The position numbers and the translations under genes were made by a program. A stretch of DNA of 54,957 nucleotides, from positions 1 through 54,957 of the forward strand of contig NZ_FUHU01000048.1 in the NCBI RefSeq assembly GCF_900163565.1, given 5' to 3'. The notes below the pieces were generated by a model. It was not told the origin of the DNA, did no database searches, and worked only from the letters and a program-made list of their open reading frames with translations. Every line of letters begins with the position of its first letter. The first letter of the stretch is position 1. The DNA comes from Agrococcus casei LMG 22410. GTDB taxonomy: Bacteria > Actinomycetota > Actinomycetes > Actinomycetales > Microbacteriaceae. This document shows, piece by piece, positions 44,233 to 52,676 of the stretch.

Positions 44233-45156
44233 TCAGGACGATTCGACGACTCTCCAGCGGAAGTCGACGAAGGGTGGGACGTATTGACTGCCGTTGGTGT
44301 CCTCGTGCTGTACCCGGAGGATTTCGACGACGGCCAGTCGCCCGTGCGCATTCATGAGCACGACGCTGTGGCCAACCTGTGGAGTGACAGATCGTCCGGG
44401 CGTGAGGTGCTGTGCGAGATCGGCGTCGTCGACGTCGTTGCCTCGGATCAGGCCGACGGACTTGATTGGGTCCTTGTGCACGTACACCGAGTCGTACGAG
44501 CGTCCGCTGATATCGAGCGCGAACTCAGAAGCTCCACAGCCCCAATGGAACCTGTTACCGGGCGCGTCTTCGTACATGAAGTGGGTCTCGCCGACGAGAT
44601 GTGGACTTCTCCATTGGGCTGGGGAACTGCTCAGGTCCTGCCGCTCGAGCCGTGTGGCTCGCTCACGTAGAGTCGCGATAGGTGTAGCGCTGTCGCGGTT
44701 GGCCGGCAGCCCTGCGACCCAGCGCCACAGATCCTCGATCTGCCCTGCCCCGGGGAACTCCTGCTGGCTGCCGGGGGAGTGATTGAAATCGAAGCCCTTG
44801 GGCATCCGGTCGCCGAACCATGCTGGCAGGGCGCACGAGGCGTTGTCGACGAAGAGGGTGGAGAGCCAGGCAGGGGCGCGGTCCTCGTAGACCTCGGCTA
44901 TCCAGCGGCTCTCTTTGCCCACACCTGACTCGGGCTTGGTGTCGGCTCGTTCGACGTAGTTCTGGTCCACGACTAGCAGAACGTGCTCGCAGTCCGCGAC
45001 TCGGCGCATGAATCCGCTCAGGTCGTCGCCGTAGTCGACGTCGGCATCAACCAGGACGTCGAACCCCAGTGCCTTGAGCTGCGCAGCGAGCAGGCGCACC
45101 CACTCGCGGTGCCTCTCCGACGTCCAGGCGTACGAGATGAACAGGTCAGCGCCCAT
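44233..45156 (-). CDS. TIR/SEFIR-like domain protein with an unrecognised C-terminal domain
   Basis: About 307 residues. Residues 4-125 look like a TIR/SEFIR domain: LFISYAWTSERHREWV at the first strand, LKALGFDVLVDADVDYG, DCEHVLLVVDQNYVERAD, and SRWIAEVYE, where Glu88 sits in the S-x-W-x-x-E arrangement of NAD-cleaving TIR enzymes. After a Trp-containing linker, residues about 170-307 are a beta-rich domain (FHWGCGASEFALDISG, VTPQVGHSVVLMNAHGRLAV) of unknown type, perhaps a sensor. I start at ATG 45156 because GAGGA lies 6 nt before it; ATG 45168 is possible. Likely an abortive-infection NADase, by inference. Confidence 0.75.
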   Translation of the reverse strand: MGADLFISYAWTSERHREWVRLLAAQLKALGFDVLVDADVDYGDDLSGFMRRVADCEHVLLVVDQNYVERADTKPESGVGKESRWIAEVYEDRAPAWLSTLFVDNASCALPAWFGDRMPKGFDFNHSPGSQQEFPGAGQIEDLWRWVAGLPANRDSATPIATLRERATRLERQDLSSSPAQWRSPHLVGETHFMYEDAPGNRFHWGCGASEFALDISGRSYDSVYVHKDPIKSVGLIRGNDVDDADLAQHLTPGRSVTPQVGHSVVLMNAHGRLAVVEILRVQHEDTNGSQYVPPFVDFRWRVVESS

Positions 45157-45183
45157 GGGTTTCCTCATTCCGATCGGCTGAGT

Positions 45184-45203
45184 GCTGCTCGCACGTGAGC
45201 AGC
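45184..45203. promoter_or_regulatory. Palindrome upstream of the TIR-like gene
   Basis: GCTGCTC-GCACGT-GAGCAGC: 7-bp perfect arms, 28 bp before ATG 45156. A possible operator or attenuator hairpin. The rest of 45204-45323 holds no recognisable feature. Confidence 0.45.
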
Positions 45204-45323
45204 TGTCATCAGGAGACTACGGTCGGCGACGGACAAATTGGGGCCATGGCCAGACTCGGCACCGTATTGGCGACACCGGGAGCGACCTGTCGGCGTGGAG
45301 TAGGGCCTGGACGACCTCATTCA

Positions 45324-46208
45324 CTAGGGCAGGTCTCGTTCCGTCAGAGTGCGAGTGATCTCGTCCCACTGGGAGCTTGCGATCAATTCGCGGTGCCGGC
45401 GTGAGGCGGTCTGCCATGACCCGAACTCTGCGGGGAGCTCGCGCCACGTGATGCCGGTGCGGGTCTTGTAGAGAGCCGCGTCGACGATCGTGCGTACGTC
45501 AGTGCGTGGACGCCCGCGGCGAGGGCCCTCTTCTGAATGAACGATGTGCTTGATCCAGCTCCATTGTTCATCCGTGAGTCGTTGATAGCCAGGCTGGAGT
45601 CTCTCGATGTCGGTGCTGTCGTCACCGTTCTTCGCCTGGTCATCGAGTCGCACGGCTTTGACCACGCCGCGGATGACAGCGCATTCGGTGCATTGGACGG
45701 TTGGTTCCACGTAGCGAGGGGAGTGCCCGACCAAGGTCTCGACGTGCTGGCAGGTCAGTTCCACTCGCCAGGTGGCGCTGCGGTCGATGTGCAATGAGGG
45801 CGGGTACAGGAGCTGTCGGAGCTCATCGCGCTGAGCCGGCGAAAGCGGCGGGAACGGGCAGCACAGATGACAGTGCTCCACCCTGTTGTTCTCGAGACGC
45901 CAAACACCCATCTTGCATGCCGTGTGCTCGACTCGGAACTCGGCATTATCGGCGTCGATCCGCGCAAGGCTCTCTTCGTCCGTGCCCAGGGCCGGCTCAC
46001 CGAGAAGGGCACGCCCACACGCGCGGCATGGTTCGCCCGCCGCATAGGCTTCATACGGCAACTGGGGGTCGTTGCCTGCCCACTCCTCTCGCTTTGCCTC
46101 CTCCGCTTGGGCCCACGATTCCGAGAGCAGTGCCCTGCTGCGTGGTGTGTGCAGGACGCGGGGGAGGGCGTTCGGGCCGTCCTCTGGGATCTGTTGTGGG
46201 TCGGGCAT
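45324..46208 (-). CDS. Cys-rich zinc-knuckle protein fused to an IS402-type DNA-binding domain (DUF4096)
   Basis: A 294-residue protein. Residues 1-60 acidic helical; 61-176 contain CxxC pairs (C61/C64, H112-C113/C116-C117, C173/C176) plus C98 and C153, probably two or more zinc sites. Residues 205-290 match the N-terminal part of IS5/IS402 transposases (LTDEQWSWIKHIV, GRPRTDVRTIVDAALY, GITWRELPAEFGSWQT). The DDE catalytic part is absent and the ORF ends cleanly; no terminal repeats flank it. So it looks like a DNA-binding protein built from a transposase domain, not a working transposase. ATG 46208 with AAGGAG upstream; GTG 46214 possible. Divergent from an Xre gene. Confidence 0.7.
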   Translation of the reverse strand: MPDPQQIPEDGPNALPRVLHTPRSRALLSESWAQAEEAKREEWAGNDPQLPYEAYAAGEPCRACGRALLGEPALGTDEESLARIDADNAEFRVEHTACKMGVWRLENNRVEHCHLCCPFPPLSPAQRDELRQLLYPPSLHIDRSATWRVELTCQHVETLVGHSPRYVEPTVQCTECAVIRGVVKAVRLDDQAKNGDDSTDIERLQPGYQRLTDEQWSWIKHIVHSEEGPRRGRPRTDVRTIVDAALYKTRTGITWRELPAEFGSWQTASRRHRELIASSQWDEITRTLTERDLP

Positions 46209-46277
46209 CGTCACGCTCTCCTTCGAGGTCTGATGCGGGCGCGGGGCGAGTCGTGCGCGAACACCCGGGCCGCAACT

Positions 46278-46307
46278 GGAAGCGATAACTTCCTGGAAGT
46301 CATGACT
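46278..46307. promoter_or_regulatory. Xre operator region
   Basis: GGAAG-CGATAA-CTTCC (46278-46293) and the palindrome AGTCATGACT (46298-46307), the latter centred on the xre start codon. It lies in the 93-bp region shared by the divergent genes and is a candidate autoregulatory site. Confidence 0.45.
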
Positions 46308-46544
46308 ACCAGGCATGAGGCTGGATGTGTGACAGAACCGCTGAAGAAGGTGCTCGGAGCGCAGGTGCGCGACCTGCGTCTTGTGCGCCACCTGTCGCAG
46401 GAAGGTCTTGCCGAAGAACTCGGAGTGTCGACTCGGTACCTTGCCGGCATCGAGCGTGGCGAGCGCAACCTCACGCTGGATTCGGTCGACGCCCTCGCCG
46501 AGCAACTCGGCGTCGAGGCGCACGCACTAATCGTTCGTCGGTGA
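46302..46544 (+). CDS. Xre-family HTH transcriptional regulator
   Basis: An 80-residue protein, essentially one Cro/C1-type HTH: LGAQVRDLRLVRHLSQEGLA...LGVSTRYLAGIERGERNLTLDSVDALAEQLGVE. The size matches the controller (C) proteins of restriction-modification systems and other small island regulators. ATG 46302; GTG 46329 would remove nine residues outside the HTH. It is upstream of hsdMSR on the same strand, and divergent from the Cys-rich/DUF4096 gene, so it could control either or both. Confidence 0.85.
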   Translation: MTTRHEAGCVTEPLKKVLGAQVRDLRLVRHLSQEGLAEELGVSTRYLAGIERGERNLTLDSVDALAEQLGVEAHALIVRR

Positions 46545-46550
46545 TGCTCG

Positions 46551-46694
46551 TTGCGTGAGCTGGAGGGCCACGGCATCACGCCTGAGACCGACGCACTGCT
46601 CGATTGCCGGGTCACGATCCCGATGAGTGGCCGCGTCGACTCGTTGAACATGACGGCCGCAGCGGCTGTGGCGTTCAACGAGTCGACGCGGTGA
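46551..46694 (+). pseudogene. 3' remnant of a SpoU/TrmH-type rRNA methyltransferase gene
   Basis: Directly after the xre stop and in the same frame, 47 codons read LEGHGITPETDALLD...VTIPMSGRVDSLNMTAAAAVAFNESTR and stop. The IPM.G.VDSLN...AAAV pattern is the conserved C-terminal knot end of SpoU-family 2'-O-methyltransferases. No 5' part of such a gene is present, so this is debris left by rearrangement. Its last third is part of a perfect inverted repeat. Confidence 0.65.
46631..46691. repeat. 19-bp perfect inverted repeat upstream of hsdM
   Basis: CCGCGTCGACTCGTTGAAC (46631-46649) and its exact complement GTTCAACGAGTCGACGCGG (46673-46691), 23 bp apart, with an inner GCCG/CGGC stem. About 97 bp before the hsdM ATG. 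It may act as a terminator/attenuator or protein site, or mark a recombination event. Confidence 0.75.
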
Positions 46695-46788
46695 TGATGC
46701 GGGAAGCCCGAGTGTCAGTGGCACCCGATATCGTGAGAGCAAATACCCCAACACCGTGATTGCGCAGTGGCGCGGAGGAGCACGACCT

Positions 46789-48357
46789 ATGGCACCGACC
46801 ACCAAAGAGGCGCAGCGAGCTGAGTTGCACAAGACGATCTGGCGCATCGCGAACGACCTGCGTGGCAGCGTCGACGGGTGGGACTTCAAGTCCTACGTGC
46901 TGGGCATGCTGTTTTATCGCTTCATCTCCGAGAACCTCACGGCGTACCTCAACAAGCACGAGCACGATGCGGGCGACGTGTCGTTCGACTACCGGCTGGT
47001 GGCGGATTCCGACGCGGAGTTCGCTCGCGACGAGGTCGTCGCGGAGAAGGGGTTCTATATCCTGCCGTCCGACCTGTTCGCCAATGTGCGCGATCGTGCC
47101 TCGGGCGACGAGAATCTCAACGAGACGCTCGAGCGGGTTTTTAAGAACATCGAAGCGTCGGCGATGGGTACGGACAGTGAGGATGACATCAAGGGTCTGT
47201 TCGACGACTTGGATGTCAACAGCAACAAGCTGGGCTCAACTGTTGCCAAGCGCAATCAGAAGATGGTGAAGCTGCTCGACGCGATCGGTGATCTGCCGCT
47301 GGCGCGGTGGGAGGACAACTCGATCGATCTGTTCGGTGATGCCTACGAGTACCTGATGCAGATGTATGCGGCCAACGCGGGTAAGTCCGGTGGTGAGTAC
47401 TACACGCCGCAGGAGGTTTCGGAGCTGCTGGCGCGCATCACTGTGGTCGGCAAGAAGCAGGTCAACAAGGTCTACGACCCGGCCGTCGGATCGGGGTCGC
47501 TGCTGCTGAAGTTCGACAAGGTGCTCGGGAAGAACAACGTCCGCCAGGGGTTCTACGGTCAGGAGATCAATCTGACCACGTACAACCTCGCGCGGATCAA
47601 CATGTTCCTGCACGACGTGAACTACGCGGACTTCAACCTCGCGCACGGCGACACACTACTCGACCCCGCCCACTGGGACGACGAGCCGTTCGAGGCGATC
47701 GTCTCCAACCCGCCCTACTCGATCAAGTGGGAAGGCGACGCCAACCCGCTCCTGATCAACGACGAGCGATTCTCGCCAGCCGGCGTCCTCGCGCCGAAAT
47801 CGAAGGCCGACCTCGCCTTCACGATGCACATGCTCAGCTGGCTCGCCGTCAACGGCACGGCGGCGATTGTCGAGTTCCCCGGCGTGCTGTACCGCGGGGG
47901 AGCTGAGCAGAAGATTCGCCAGTACCTGGTCGACAACAACTACATCGATGCGGTCATTCAGTTGCCGCCGGACCTGTTCTTCGGCACGACGATCGCGACC
48001 TGCATCCTCGTGCTGAAGAAGTCGAAGAAGTCCGGCGACGTGCTATTCATCGACGCGTCGGCCGAGTTCAAGCGCGTCGGCAACAAGAACAAGCTGCTCG
48101 AGGAGCACCAGGCGAGGATCCTCGAGGCGTTCACGACGCGCGAGCCCCAGGCTCACTTCGCCACGATCGTAGGCAACGAGCACATTGCGGCGAATGACTA
48201 CAATATCGCGGTGTCGTCGTATGTCGAGGCCGAGGACACTCGCGAGGAAGTCGACATCGCGGAGCTGAACGCCGAGATCGCGCGCATCGTCGAGCGCCAG
48301 GCCGAGCTCCGCACGGCGATCGATGAGATCGTGACGGACTTGGAGGGCTCCAGGTGA
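46789..48357 (+). CDS. hsdM: Type I restriction-modification DNA methyltransferase subunit M
   Basis: A 522-residue N6-adenine methyltransferase subunit. An N-terminal helical HsdM_N domain (about 1-160), SAM motif I DPAVGSGSLL (230-239), and the catalytic NPPY at 307-310 (SNPPYSIKWEGD). With HsdS it forms M2S1, methylating a bipartite site; with HsdR it restricts. ATG 46789 with GGAGGAG about 9 nt upstream; GTG 46756 is in frame but less likely. A 4-bp GTGA overlap with hsdS. Confidence 0.93.
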   Translation: MAPTTKEAQRAELHKTIWRIANDLRGSVDGWDFKSYVLGMLFYRFISENLTAYLNKHEHDAGDVSFDYRLVADSDAEFARDEVVAEKGFYILPSDLFANVRDRASGDENLNETLERVFKNIEASAMGTDSEDDIKGLFDDLDVNSNKLGSTVAKRNQKMVKLLDAIGDLPLARWEDNSIDLFGDAYEYLMQMYAANAGKSGGEYYTPQEVSELLARITVVGKKQVNKVYDPAVGSGSLLLKFDKVLGKNNVRQGFYGQEINLTTYNLARINMFLHDVNYADFNLAHGDTLLDPAHWDDEPFEAIVSNPPYSIKWEGDANPLLINDERFSPAGVLAPKSKADLAFTMHMLSWLAVNGTAAIVEFPGVLYRGGAEQKIRQYLVDNNYIDAVIQLPPDLFFGTTIATCILVLKKSKKSGDVLFIDASAEFKRVGNKNKLLEEHQARILEAFTTREPQAHFATIVGNEHIAANDYNIAVSSYVEAEDTREEVDIAELNAEIARIVERQAELRTAIDEIVTDLEGSR

Positions 48358-49517
48358 GCCGCATCGACGAACTGATTCAGGACCTGTGTCCGTCCGGTGT
48401 GGAGTACGAGGCGATCGCGGAACTCATCACTCGTAGTGAGAAGGTGCATTGGGACGACCTCGATCAGACCGACGAATTTCGTTACATCGACCTCAGCACG
48501 GTTGACCGTGTCACGCATTCAATCAACGGCACAGAGACGATCACGAAAGAGAACGCTCCGAGTCGAGCGCAGCAAGTGGTGCGCGAAGGCGACGTTCTGT
48601 TCGGGACGACGCGGCCGATGCTCAAGCGATACTGCATCGTTCCGGCGGATTACGACGGGCAGGTAGCGAGTACCGGATTTTGTGTGCTTCGCGCGAACAC
48701 CGATCGCATTCTGACGAACTTCCTCTTCCATCTTCTCGGAACGGCCACGTTCTACGAATACGTCCAAACGAACGAACGCGGTGCTAGCTATCCGGCTATT
48801 CCTGACAACGTGGTGAAGAAGTTCCGCATCCCCGTGCCACCTCTCGAGGTGCAACGCGAGATCGTGCGAGTATTGGATAAGTTCACTCAGCTGGAAGCGG
48901 AGCTGGAAGCGGAGCTGGAAGCGGAGCTGGAAGCTCGACGCGCCCAGTACGAGCTTTATCGCCGAGCGCTCCTGGGTGCTGAAGAACGCGATTCTCTCCA
49001 GCCGCTCGGGAAGTTGCTGATCTCAGTTCGAGTTCCGAAAGGCGTCAAGCGGGGCGCTTACGGAGACGGGAGCGCGATCCCAATTGTCGACCAAGGGAAG
49101 TCTGCGATCGCCGGTTTCACGGATGACGATTCCTTCCGCGTTCCGGCCGGCGAGCATATCGTTTTTGGTGACCACACTCGTGCCGTCAAGTGGGTCGATC
49201 ACGATTTTGCTCCCGGCGCGGACGGCACACGAGTCTTTCGTGCTCGAGAGGGGGTACTACCTCGATACGCATTCTTTGCTTTCCAGCAACTAGAGATTCC
49301 GAGTCGTGGGTACAACCGGCACTGGACTGTTGCAAGGGAGATGACGGTCCCGGTTCCGAGTTTGAAGCGCCAGCGCGAGATTGTCACAATCCTGGACCAA
49401 TTCGACGCCCTCGTCAACGACATCAGCATCGGCCTCCCGGCCGAGCTCACGGCACGTCGCAAGCAGTACGAGTACTACCGTGACCGGCTCCTGACGTTCA
49501 AGGAGCTGACGGCATGA
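48354..49517 (+). CDS. hsdS: Type I restriction-modification specificity subunit S
   Basis: A 387-residue subunit with two target recognition domains (about 20-165 and 215-345), each followed by a conserved helical spacer (PVPPLEVQREIVRVLDKF and PVPSLKRQREIVTILDQF). The central spacer holds the repeat LEAE x3 plus LEAR from Leu180, followed by RRAQYELYRRALL; the C-terminal spacer has the parallel LTARRKQYEYYRDRLL. In EcoR124I/EcoDXXI the number of TAEL repeats at this place sets the length of the non-specific gap in the recognition sequence. TRD specificities cannot be told from sequence alone. Confidence 0.92.
   Translation: MSRIDELIQDLCPSGVEYEAIAELITRSEKVHWDDLDQTDEFRYIDLSTVDRVTHSINGTETITKENAPSRAQQVVREGDVLFGTTRPMLKRYCIVPADYDGQVASTGFCVLRANTDRILTNFLFHLLGTATFYEYVQTNERGASYPAIPDNVVKKFRIPVPPLEVQREIVRVLDKFTQLEAELEAELEAELEARRAQYELYRRALLGAEERDSLQPLGKLLISVRVPKGVKRGAYGDGSAIPIVDQGKSAIAGFTDDDSFRVPAGEHIVFGDHTRAVKWVDHDFAPGADGTRVFRAREGVLPRYAFFAFQQLEIPSRGYNRHWTVAREMTVPVPSLKRQREIVTILDQFDALVNDISIGLPAELTARRKQYEYYRDRLLTFKELTA
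48891..48935 (+). repeat. 12-bp tandem repeats in the hsdS central spacer
   Basis: CTGGAAGCGGAG occurs three times without change (48891-48902, 48903-48914, 48915-48926) and is followed by a partial copy CTGGAAGCT. Each unit adds four residues (LEAE). Perfect in-frame repeats like these are prone to gain or lose copies by slippage or recombination. Confidence 0.85.
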
Positions 49518-52500
49518 GCGATGTTCCGGCGCGTGCGTACGATCCGATCGCTGTCTCGTCGGAGAGCACGGTCGTCGCGGAGTACGTTCACGACCCGTCG
49601 CAGGCTGATGCGTATCAGTCGGAGTCCGCGCTCGAGAAGGAGATTGTCCGACTCCTTCAGGGGCAGGCCTACGACTACCTGCCGTTCACCTCCGAGGCGG
49701 AGCTGGTCGCGAATCTTCGCGTGCAGCTCGAGAAGGTCAACAGGATCACCTTTTCGGATGCCGAGTGGGAGCAGTTCTTTACGACGAAGATCGCAGGTGC
49801 TAACGACGGCATCGTCGAGAAGACGGTGCGTGTGCAGGAGGATCACGTCCAGATCCTCAGGCGCGACGATGGTACGACGAAGAACATCGCGCTGATCGAC
49901 AAGACGAATATCCACAACAATCGGCTGCAGGTCATCAATCAGTACGAGATCGGACGCGGTGAGGGCGACGCTGGCGAGGGCGGTGCGAGGTACGCCAATC
50001 GCTACGACGTGACCGTGCTCGTCAACGGGCTGCCGATGGTGCACATCGAGCTGAAGCGTCGCGGTGTGGATATCCGGGAGGCCTTCAACCAGATCAATCG
50101 CTATCGGCGCGATAGCTTCTGGGCGGGGTCGGGCCTGTTCGAGTACGTGCAGTTGTTCGTGATCAGCAACGGCACTCTCACGAAGTATTACTCCAACAGC
50201 ACTCGCAACAGGCACCTGGCCGAGCAGAAGAATTCTGGTGGTGCTGGCGGGGGTAGGAAGACGAGTAACTCATTCGAGTTCACCAGTTGGTGGGCCGATG
50301 CGAACAACAAGCCGATCACCGAGCTGACGGCGTTCGTGAAGACGTTCTTCGCGAAGCACTCGCTGTTGAACATCCTGACGAAGTACTGCGTGCTCACCGC
50401 GGATCGGGACCTGCTTGTGATGCGGCCGTACCAGATCGTCGCGACCGAGCGGATCTTGCAGAAGATCCAGATCTCGACGAACTACAAGACGCTCGGCACA
50501 CTCGACGCCGGAGGATATGTCTGGCACACCACTGGTTCGGGTAAGACGCTCACCTCGTTCAAGGCGGCGCAGCTCGCATCAAAGATGCCGAGTGTGGACA
50601 AGGTGCTGTTCGTCGTGGACCGCAAGGACCTCGACTATCAGACAATGCGCGAGTACGACCGGTTTGAGAAGGGCGCGGCGAACTCGAACACGTCCACTGC
50701 GGTGCTGAAGAAGCAGCTCGAGGACCCCGGTGCGCGGATCATCATCACGACGATTCAGAAGTTGTCGACGTTCATCAAGGCGAACAAGGGTCACGAAGTC
50801 TTCTCGGGCCACGCTGTGATCATCTTCGATGAGTGCCACCGGTCGCAATTCGGCGACATGCACACAGACATCACCCGTGCGTTCAAGAAGTACAACGTGT
50901 TCGGGTTCACTGGCACGCCGATCTTCGCCGCGAACGCCGGCAGCGGTGGCAACCCACAGTTGCGCACGACTGAGCAGGCGTTCGGCGACAAACTGCACAC
51001 CTACACGATCGTCGACGCCATCACCGATAAGAACGTGCTGCCGTTCCGGATCGACTACATCAACACCATCAAGGTCGGGAACCCCGACGACTCGCAGGTG
51101 TCAGCGATCGACCGTGAGCGAGCTCTCCTGGACGTGCGTCGGATCCGCGACGTCGTGGCGTACACCCTGGAGCACTTCGATCAGAAGACGAAGCGCTCAT
51201 CGAGCTACGAGCATGGCGTCGTGACGAACGTCGCCGACTCGGTGCGGGGCCGTCGTCAGGCGGAGGGACTCAAGGAGCGGAAACGAGTTCGCGGATTCAA
51301 CGCGCTGTTCGCGACGGCGTCGATCGATGCCGCACGCCGTTACTACAACCAGTTCCAACTACAGATGGAGGAGCTGCCACCGGACAAGCGGCTGAAGGTC
51401 GGGTTGATCTTCAGTTACGGCGCGAACGAGGCCGAAGCCGACGGAATCCTCGATGATGAAGCGTTCGACACCGATGCGCTCGACCTTGACGCGCGCTCGT
51501 TCCTGGAAGATGCGATCCAGGACTACAACGACATGTTCGGGACCAGCTACGACACGAGCGCCGACCGGTTCCAGAACTACTACAAGGACCTGTCGCAGCG
51601 GATGAAGAACCGCGAGATCGACCTGGTCATCGTGGTGAACATGTTCCTCACCGGCTTCGACGCGACGACGCTGAACACGCTGTTCGTCGACAAGAACCTG
51701 CGCGCCCACGGACTGATCCAGGCGTACTCGCGCACGAACCGCATCCTCAACTCGGTGAAGACCTACGGCAACATCGTCGCCTTCCGCGATCTCGAGGAAG
51801 AGACGAACGCCGCGCTGGAGCTGTTCGGCAACAAGGATGCCCGAGGCGTCGTCCTGTTGAAACCGTACGGCGACTACTACGGCGAGTATGTCGACAAGGT
51901 CACCGAACTGCTCACGCACTTCCCAATTGGGCAGCAGATCGTGGGGGAGCAGGCGCAGAAGGACTTCATCCAGCTGTTCGGCACGATCCTGCGGCTGCAG
52001 AACATCCTCACGTCCTTCGACGACTTCGACGGCAACGACCCACTGACCGAGCGACAGCGGCAGGACTACACCAGCATCTACCTGCGGCTCCGCGATGAGT
52101 TCACGCGCGATCGTGACGGCGACAGAGAAGTCATCAACGAGGACGTCGTGTTCGAGATCGAGCTCGTCAAGCAGGTCGAGATCAACGTCGACTACATCCT
52201 CATGCTCGTCGAGAAGCTCCGCGCCGAGAAGGGCGACGGAGAGGACAAGGAAGTCCGCGCCGAGATCACGCGCGCTGTCGATGCGAGCCCGACCCTGCGA
52301 AGCAAGCGCGATCTCGTCGAGGACTTCGTCGAGTCGGTGTCGCTGCTGGGCGCGGTCGATGCGCAGTGGCAGGCGTATATCGCCGCGAAGCGCGAGGCTG
52401 AGCTTCAGGAGCTCATCGAAGCGCACAAGCTCAAGCTGGAGGAGACGCAGTCGTTCGTGGATGAGGCGTTCCGGGACGGACAGCTGCGCACGGCGGGAAC

Positions 52501-52648
52501 TGAGATCACCCGCATCTTGCAGCCAGTGTCACGGTTCAACCGCGAGTCCAACCACGGCGACAAGAAGAAGCGGGTCATCGAAGCGCTCTCCAGATTCTTC
52601 GAGCGGTTCCGCGGGCTTGCCTCGGGGGATGAAGAGTCTAGGGACTGA
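49514..52648 (+). CDS. hsdR: Type I restriction endonuclease subunit R
   Basis: A 1044-residue EcoR124I-type HsdR. N-terminal PD-(D/E)xK nuclease: Asp165 (RYDVTVLV), then Glu179 and Lys181 (HIELKRRG). Helicase motor: Walker A GSGKT (341-345), DECH (439-442), GFTGTP, and NMFLTGFD plus QAYSRTNR in the second RecA domain. A C-terminal helical domain binds the methylase. It cleaves unmodified DNA far from the site after ATP-driven translocation. It overlaps hsdS by 4 bp (ATGA). Intact, with all motifs present. Confidence 0.94.
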   Translation: MSDVPARAYDPIAVSSESTVVAEYVHDPSQADAYQSESALEKEIVRLLQGQAYDYLPFTSEAELVANLRVQLEKVNRITFSDAEWEQFFTTKIAGANDGIVEKTVRVQEDHVQILRRDDGTTKNIALIDKTNIHNNRLQVINQYEIGRGEGDAGEGGARYANRYDVTVLVNGLPMVHIELKRRGVDIREAFNQINRYRRDSFWAGSGLFEYVQLFVISNGTLTKYYSNSTRNRHLAEQKNSGGAGGGRKTSNSFEFTSWWADANNKPITELTAFVKTFFAKHSLLNILTKYCVLTADRDLLVMRPYQIVATERILQKIQISTNYKTLGTLDAGGYVWHTTGSGKTLTSFKAAQLASKMPSVDKVLFVVDRKDLDYQTMREYDRFEKGAANSNTSTAVLKKQLEDPGARIIITTIQKLSTFIKANKGHEVFSGHAVIIFDECHRSQFGDMHTDITRAFKKYNVFGFTGTPIFAANAGSGGNPQLRTTEQAFGDKLHTYTIVDAITDKNVLPFRIDYINTIKVGNPDDSQVSAIDRERALLDVRRIRDVVAYTLEHFDQKTKRSSSYEHGVVTNVADSVRGRRQAEGLKERKRVRGFNALFATASIDAARRYYNQFQLQMEELPPDKRLKVGLIFSYGANEAEADGILDDEAFDTDALDLDARSFLEDAIQDYNDMFGTSYDTSADRFQNYYKDLSQRMKNREIDLVIVVNMFLTGFDATTLNTLFVDKNLRAHGLIQAYSRTNRILNSVKTYGNIVAFRDLEEETNAALELFGNKDARGVVLLKPYGDYYGEYVDKVTELLTHFPIGQQIVGEQAQKDFIQLFGTILRLQNILTSFDDFDGNDPLTERQRQDYTSIYLRLRDEFTRDRDGDREVINEDVVFEIELVKQVEINVDYILMLVEKLRAEKGDGEDKEVRAEITRAVDASPTLRSKRDLVEDFVESVSLLGAVDAQWQAYIAAKREAELQELIEAHKLKLEETQSFVDEAFRDGQLRTAGTEITRILQPVSRFNRESNHGDKKKRVIEALSRFFERFRGLASGDEESRD

Positions 52649-52676
52649 GGCCAGCAATGAGTGGGATCATGGGCTC

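Noticed and set aside
45324-46208. Annotation as an active IS5/IS402 transposase or complete insertion sequence
   Set aside because: Only the N-terminal DUF4096 region is present, fused to a long Cys-rich part; no DDE residues and no terminal inverted repeats were found around it.
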